Translations under genes and position numbers: made by a program
Notes under the pieces: model-generated
Databases searched by the model: none
Told to the model about the DNA's origin: nothing
Seen by the model: the letters and a program-made list of their open reading frames with translations, nothing else
In this document: one piece after another, positions 58,561-64,000 of the stretch
Layout: every line of letters starts with the position of its first letter
Numbering within the stretch: position 1 is the stretch's first letter
Source of the DNA: Metellina segmentata
Taxonomy: Eukaryota; Arthropoda; Arachnida; Araneae; Tetragnathidae
Assembly (NCBI GenBank): GCA_947359465.1
Contig: OX375874.1
Location: 103,171,441 to 103,235,440 of the forward strand
Direction of reading: 5' to 3'
Length of the DNA stretch: 64,000 nucleotides

Positions 58561-59589
58561 GGACGAAGACCTTGAAGTAAAACGGCGAGAGATATCGAGC
58601 CAATACGAAGACGCGAGATAGTACGAGGATAGAAAAGAAGCAGAAGAGTCGCGTGGAAGCAAAATAAAAACGAGCATGAAAAGCAAAAGATATAAAGGGG
58701 CTGTTTGATCGAACGCGTGATAGAGAAAAGGATCTTGTGCCAGACTTTTTCCGAGACCAAGGTCCTCCTTCCCTGTAACGAGTGCTTATTTCTCATTTCC
58801 TTTTCTTCTTTTATTTACTCGCGCGGGGAGGGTGAAGATGATAACCCGAAATTTTCCTTAAAAAAAATTCCAGAGTCCTGATATTTTTTAAATAAAGTAA
58901 AAGAATCGAAGGGTGTGATTTAAGAGAAGAAGGATGAATCGGAATCATCATATTTCCGAGTGTGAATTTTTATTTTTCACTTTTACTTGAGACGGGAAGA
59001 AGCATTTCCAGAGAAGCTGTTTCTGAAATTCCTTGAATTTTAAAACAACGACGTTATTTTTTGTCTTTTCTATTATATTGTTCCAGCTCTCATTTTAAAA
59101 GAGTCGGAATGTTAAGTCGTGGATTGGAATGGAGAGTTGCTGATGTGTACTTATTTGCCTTGCTTTTTAATTGTTGTTTTAAGACGTTTTTATGTAGATG
59201 CTGTGTTTAAAATAAAGCTTCGTACATTACTTCGAATTCCTTATTGTATATTATGCTCTGTTAAATTTGAGTAATGGCATAAATATTTCGGGGTTTTTTT
59301 TGTATGCAACAATCTTGTTGTGCCAACTGTGTAGGAAAGCGAAACATTTTGCTAATTGAACGGTCAGGAGTAATCTTTTTCCCAACAGAACTATTTAATT
59401 CATATATTCCAATTACCTTAAAAGATTATCTTTTATTAATGAATAAAGCAAAACCAAACCTGGAATAATTTTGATTATCAATATAAAAAACGTTAATGCG
59501 AAAACGTTTGTGCATATTCCATTCTTAGATCAAATTCTCGGGCAGACTAGCATGATACTTGATTCAGTTGTTGCCATTCAACAAATACA
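58561..59589. other. Unassigned DNA, purine-rich at its left
   Basis: 58561-58690 is rich in A and G on the plus strand (AAGAAGCAGAAGAGTCGCGT). No gene is recognised. Confidence 0.4.
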
Positions 59590-60050
59590 AATTAAGGTTT
59601 TTCCTGGTAACACATAATAGAAATATATAACAAGGGGGTCGAATTTAAATTTTTGAACTCTAAAGGGATGTAAGGTGCGACAGAATAAATAATTTTTGTC
59701 AAATAATGGGTGTTCGCAACAACTGCCGGTAGGTACTTTATGGTGCTGTTTTGAAACGAAGGAGTTGCTTAAAGATTGCACTGTGTACGTCCGGATTCCT
59801 CACGTAGAATGCCTTACATTTCTGAAGTACTCCAACTTCTCGGACAGCCCGTGTCATGCCTGCTGACATGAAATGTTCCGGTTTCATACAGTTAGTAGTG
59901 TAAATGCACAAATATTCGAGAATTTGGCACTCGCCCATTGGGTAAACATTCACGGTACAATCTTTGAACAACTCTTGTGTTTTCCATTGATAGCCCCATT
60001 CCTTAGATATATATCAGCTATCTCGAAATCCGTGTAATGCTCCATCACAT
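59590..60050 (-). pseudogene. DUF4817-type Tc1/mariner transposase, N-terminal fragment
   Basis: On the minus strand one frame reads VVQRLYRECLPNGRVPNSRI and LYETGTFHVSRHDTG, lining up with RMYRAEYPDRRMPDHRI and LCETGAFDVNRHGAG of the transposase at 14066-15143. A later frame gives RTLHPFRVQKFKFDP, which lines up with the linker before that protein's catalytic core. There are at least two stops and two frameshifts, and no catalytic domain follows. It is a different, much older member of the same transposase type. Confidence 0.6.
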
Positions 60051-61310
60051 GCGAAATCCGTGCTGAAGATAACAAAATTTTAGAAAGCGATTTATAAACG
60101 CACCAAATAACGCCATTTAACACCTACGCGAAACAGTTATTATAAACAGAAAACATTCTTTGACAAAAAGAATACTTTTTTTTCTACCACCCTGTAAAAT
60201 TTGGCCAGGGAATTTATAATTATTCTGTATATTTAACATTATGATTCTTCTTATAAATGTTCATAAATGTTGTGAAAGTATTATCTTTACTATTCACTGA
60301 AACACTAGTGATTAATAAACCAGTTTCACAGCCATATCTTTGCTGCTACTTAACACAAAATTAAAATTTCCCTGTGCATACTTTTGAAGGAAATTTATTT
60401 TAAAACATACTGCTTGACAATCAAACTGCATCTTAAAATATTTGAGTTCATTAAACGAAATTCATTCATTTAAAATACTGCTCTATGAACCACTCTTCTA
60501 AATTGAACCCAAATATATAAGTTCCGAAATCTTAATAAACCTCATTTCTCTCTGCCAGATGTCATTTATAACTGGTCCAACCGAAGTTAATTCACGTAAA
60601 TAATCTACAGAGATATTTTCATACATTATTCATGGGCGAAACCAGTGCCATATTACCGGTATGTATTTCCTCTCCACGCAAAATTTCATTACCATAAAAT
60701 CTTAGAATGCAGAAACATCTACGTACTTAAGGCTAAGTTTAAAGTATTAAGACTCGTGAATTCTTCCATCCTCTTACGACGAATGAAAATTATAATTTAA
60801 ACCCTTTTCTCCGACAGGTTATATGAATGAGCGTAATCTCATAACTATTTCTCAAACAAACAAGCTCTCTAACATAACCATGTTCTCACACTTGGCGCAC
60901 AAGTATAACCGAAGATTATTTCTATAGCATTTACATATTGAAGTCCTAATTATTTTTGTCCTAACCACCTCCGGAAAAGATGCAGATTACAGGTCTCGAA
61001 GCTGTTTTGCAGTAACTAGACCATTTAGAAGCGAACGGAAATCCTCCCGACTACCACGCGGCTCGTTACTTAGCACCATTTGCGAACAAATAGCCTGCGT
61101 GCTTCGAATAATTTGTAGTTCTGCGGTGGCAGAGGCTGCGATAGTTCACACAGGACTGACCCATCCGTTAGAGGGGATCCATGTCCTACTCTGTGCGCTT
61201 GGGACCAAAGGGATATCGTGAGTGCATGCTATGGATTCGGGACTGTGTTTAAGGCTATCACGTTTGAGTGTATATTAATTCTTGACATTAGTATTGAGTT
61301 GACAGAAGTC
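60051..61310. other. AT-rich DNA; GC-richer at 61000-61260
   Basis: No coding sequence is recognised. The stretch just before the satellite (CGGCTCGTTACTTAGCACCA, GCGGTGGCAGAGGCTGCG) has more G and C than its surroundings but shows no known feature. Confidence 0.4.
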
Positions 61311-63021
61311 ACTTGTTTCCGATATGGAAGCGGGAGGAGTTATGATCCCTCGATGGAGCCGGTTTGAAATAATTAATGTCTGCTATAAACATGTGTTTAA
61401 ATTTGCAATTTCCTTCGAGGTTTCGCAATTGGGATATTACTTGATCTTATTTAGTATGCCAGCAGTTGATAACATAAATCTCATCGAGTATACTACTCTG
61501 TGGTTGATGATATTCTAGTGTCTTGATGTTTTTAGACTGATACTTCACAAGTGTACAGATGTTTGAGATAAGATACGTTTCAATGGATTCATATTCGTAT
61601 TCGATGTGGCCGGTTTGAAATAATTAATTTCTGCTTTAAACATATGTTTAAATTCGCATTTTCTTAGAGGGTTCGCAATTGGGATATTACTTGATCTGAT
61701 TTAGTATGCCAGCAGTTGATAGCATAAATCTCATCGAGTATGCTACTCTGTGGTTGATGGTATTTTAGTCTCTTGATGTTTTTACTGACTGATACTTCAC
61801 AAGTGTACATATTTTTGAAATAAGATAAGTATCGATGGATTCATATTCATATTCGATGTGGCCGGTTTAAAATAATTAATTTCTGCTATAAATATGTGTT
61901 TAAATTCGCAATTTCCTTCGAGGGTTCGTAATTAGGATATTACTTGATCTGATTTAGTATGCCAGCAGTTGATAACATAAATCTCATCGAGTATACAACT
62001 CTGTGCTTGATGGCATTCTAGTGTCTTGATGTTTTTACAGATTGATACTTCACAAGTGTACAGATGTTTGAAATAAGATACGTTTCGATGTATTCATATT
62101 CATATTCGATGTGGCCGGTTTGAAATAAATAATTTCTGCTATTAACATGTATTCAAATTCGCAATTTCCTTTGAGGATTCATAATTGGGATATTACTTGA
62201 TCTGATTTAGTATGCCAGCAGTTGATAACATAAATCTCATCGAGTATACGATTCTGTGGTTGATGGTATTCTAGAGTCTTGATGTTTTTATATATACAGA
62301 TAGGTCTTGAGATACTGATACTTCACAAGTGTATAGATGTTTGAGATAAGATACGTATCGATGGATTCATATTCATATTCGATTTAGCCGGTTTGAAATA
62401 ATTATATATGTCTGCTATAAACACGTGTTTAAATTTGCAATTTCCTCCTAGGGTTCGTAATTGGGATATTACTTGATCTGATTTAATATGCCAGCAGTTG
62501 ATAACATAAATCTCACCGAGAATACATCTTCGTTATGGAAAGGAATGGTTGATGGTAGTAAGGTGTCTTAGTGTTTTTAGAGATTTCTTATACACAAGTG
62601 CACACATATGTTTGAGATAAGATACATTCCGATAGATTCATATTGATATTCGATGTACCCAGTATGAAATAATTAATGTCTGTTATAAACATGTGGTTTA
62701 CATTCACAATTTTCTATGGAGGTTCGTAATTGGGATATTACTTGATCTGATTTAATGTGCCAGCAGTTGATAACATAAATCTTAGTGAGTATATATATAT
62801 ATATATATATTCGATGTAGCCAATCTGAAGTTATTAATGTCTACTATAGTAAATGTTTTCAAATTCGCAATTTGCTCCGAGGGTTCGTAATAGGGACATT
62901 ACTTGATCTGATTTAGTATACCAGCCGTTGAAAACAGATAGATCTCACCGTGTATATAACTTTGTTTCTATTGCATGGAATAACCGATGCTAGTCTGGAC
63001 TACATTGTGTTTTAAGAGATT
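61311..63021. repeat. ~250-275-bp satellite, main part
   Basis: GGGATATTACTTGATCTGAT recurs at 61431, 61681, 61934, 62188, 62463, 62732 and, mutated, 62893. Other markers are GTATGCCAGCAGTTGATAAC, TAAATCTCATCGAGTATAC and ATTCATATTCATATTCGATG. The 62732 to 62893 step is short (161 bp) because of a deletion filled by a TA run at about 62792-62810. Confidence 0.92.
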
Positions 63022-63345
63022 GGTGATATACATAAGTTGTTGTGTTGTTGCTTATCCTCCAGTGTCTGTAGAAGTCAGACAAGTTTTATAAGACCGTTGA
63101 CTCGCAAGAAGTCGAGCACAAGAAGTGGATCACAATAGATGTCCTTCCTGGAGAGGCCATGCGATCCATTAGATGCTCCTCAGAGGCCTGATGGTTGAGG
63201 CACTTGGTGCAGGTGGCGAAGACCTTCCTGCCCTCGATGAATGAGAGGCACTTGATGTGACCGTTAGCATGTCTAGAAAGAGCAGTGCGGGAGCCTCTGT
63301 CACACGGGAGGTCTAGGGTCAATCCGGGCTATTTACCTATATACC
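63022..63345 (-). mobile_element. LINE 3' end inserted in the satellite
   Basis: It interrupts the satellite; the next unit resumes near 63346. On the minus strand it carries a retroelement protein C-terminus and ends in GATAAGCAACAACACAACAA, an ACA-rich 3' tail. The 5' edge is abrupt, as in truncated LINE copies. Confidence 0.78.
63060..63322 (-). pseudogene. C-terminus of an RNase H-tailed LINE protein
   Basis: The first part reads LSRHANGHIKCLSFIEGRKV then CTKCLNHQASEEHLMD, a CX2C...H arrangement typical of the tail after RNase H in Jockey/I-type LINE ORF2 proteins that I associate with spiders. In another frame it continues CDPLLVLDFLRVNGLIKLV to a natural stop at about 63060. A frameshift near 63165 separates the two. 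No catalytic domain is present. Confidence 0.75.
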
Positions 63346-63840
63346 AATGATGGGGAAGGCTCTCTCCACTCCACCAAAATTGTTGATTTTTTCCATGAGT
63401 ATAATTCCAGAAGGATGGAGATGTTATATAAGTGAATACATCTTTGAAATAAAATATACTCTCCTATATATTCATATTGATTTTCAATATAGCCGATCTG
63501 AAATTATTAATGTTTGCTCTAAGAATGTGTTTAAATTCGTTATTTTCTCCAAATAAATTGGGATATTACTTTCTCTTGATGTATTGTATCACACAGCATT
63601 GAAAACAGATAGATCGTACCGAGTTCATAACTTATTTATTATGTAAAAGAATGATAGGTAACAGTCTGGACTACATTCTGGAGAAGGCTAATATAGAAGT
63701 GTAAGCATGTTTGAGATAAGTTACTTTCCATTATATTCATATTGATATTCGATGTAGTTGGTCTGAAATTATTAATGTTTGCTGTAAACATGAGTTTAAA
63801 TTCACAATTATTTCCTTACTGCATAATTTCAAGCATGTTT
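63346..63840. repeat. ~250-bp satellite, diverged right part
   Basis: TATTCATATTGATTTTC, AGCCGATCTGAAATTATTAA, TGTTTAAATTCG and TTGGGATATTACTT mark two weaker units (spacing about 290 bp). Confidence 0.75.
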
Positions 63841-64000
63841 GACTAATCTGATACTCAAGTTTTTAAAACCTTTTTCGGTCTGTGGTTCAGTTTTAGCATG
63901 TAAAACTACAATCAAAGGTCTTGTTGAAGAAGTACTAGTCCTAAACATCTGTCTTCTAAATTGACATTTGAATTTCTTACTCGTAAAGGCATTATTAGGT

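Overview
The window is AT-rich eukaryotic DNA built almost wholly of transposable elements, their broken remnants and tandem repeats. I found no convincing host gene, no tRNA or rRNA gene, no CRISPR array and no bacterial-type operon. The mix of elements (Tc1/mariner, hAT, a Mutator-like transposase, a Ty3/Gypsy element, CR1-like and RNase H-tailed LINEs, a Helitron, and a tRNA-derived SINE present in about a dozen copies) fits an arthropod. Several degenerate proteins read like element proteins I associate with spider genomes. That is recollection plus inference, and it rests on no search.

Layout, 0-13 kb: a 5'-truncated CR1-like LINE sits inside an ~85-bp tandem repeat. Then come SINEs, an ~114-bp satellite (5.5-6.4 kb), and three copies of one internally deleted Tc1-like element, the third split by a hAT element with an 8-bp target duplication. 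13-19 kb: long inverted arms with a (TA)n centre hold a nearly intact DD41D Tc1/mariner element. A 73-bp repeat array follows, split by a full-length but dead Tc1 element. 19-35 kb: mostly featureless AT-rich sequence with SINEs, solo mariner ends, a Tc1 element split by a 625-bp insertion with 12-bp flanking repeats, a non-autonomous Helitron, a hAT MITE and an ~118-bp minisatellite.

35-43 kb: an internally deleted mariner, then a complete but inactivated Ty3/Gypsy element on the minus strand (two LTRs, polypurine tract, Gag zinc knuckle, protease, reverse transcriptase, RNase H, integrase), flanked by (TA)n. 43-54 kb: minisatellites, a 70-bp near-perfect palindrome, a degenerate Mutator-like transposase, more SINEs, and a ~260-bp tandem repeat in which every unit carries a fold-back pair. 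54-64 kb: a possible piggyBac-type MITE, a ~345-bp satellite with a recurrent short ORF, a second fragment of a DUF4817-type transposase, and a ~255-bp satellite interrupted by an RNase H-tailed LINE 3' end.

Nothing here forms a cooperating gene system. The biology is a layered history: elements inserted into satellites, into (TA)n tracts and into each other, followed by decay. The points most worth checking are a SINE family with two different tRNA-like heads on one body, a DD41D transposase that looks one base from an open frame, a Tc1 copy with a 32-residue D-to-E spacing, the repeated fold-back array, and the recurrent ORF in the 55-58.5 kb satellite.
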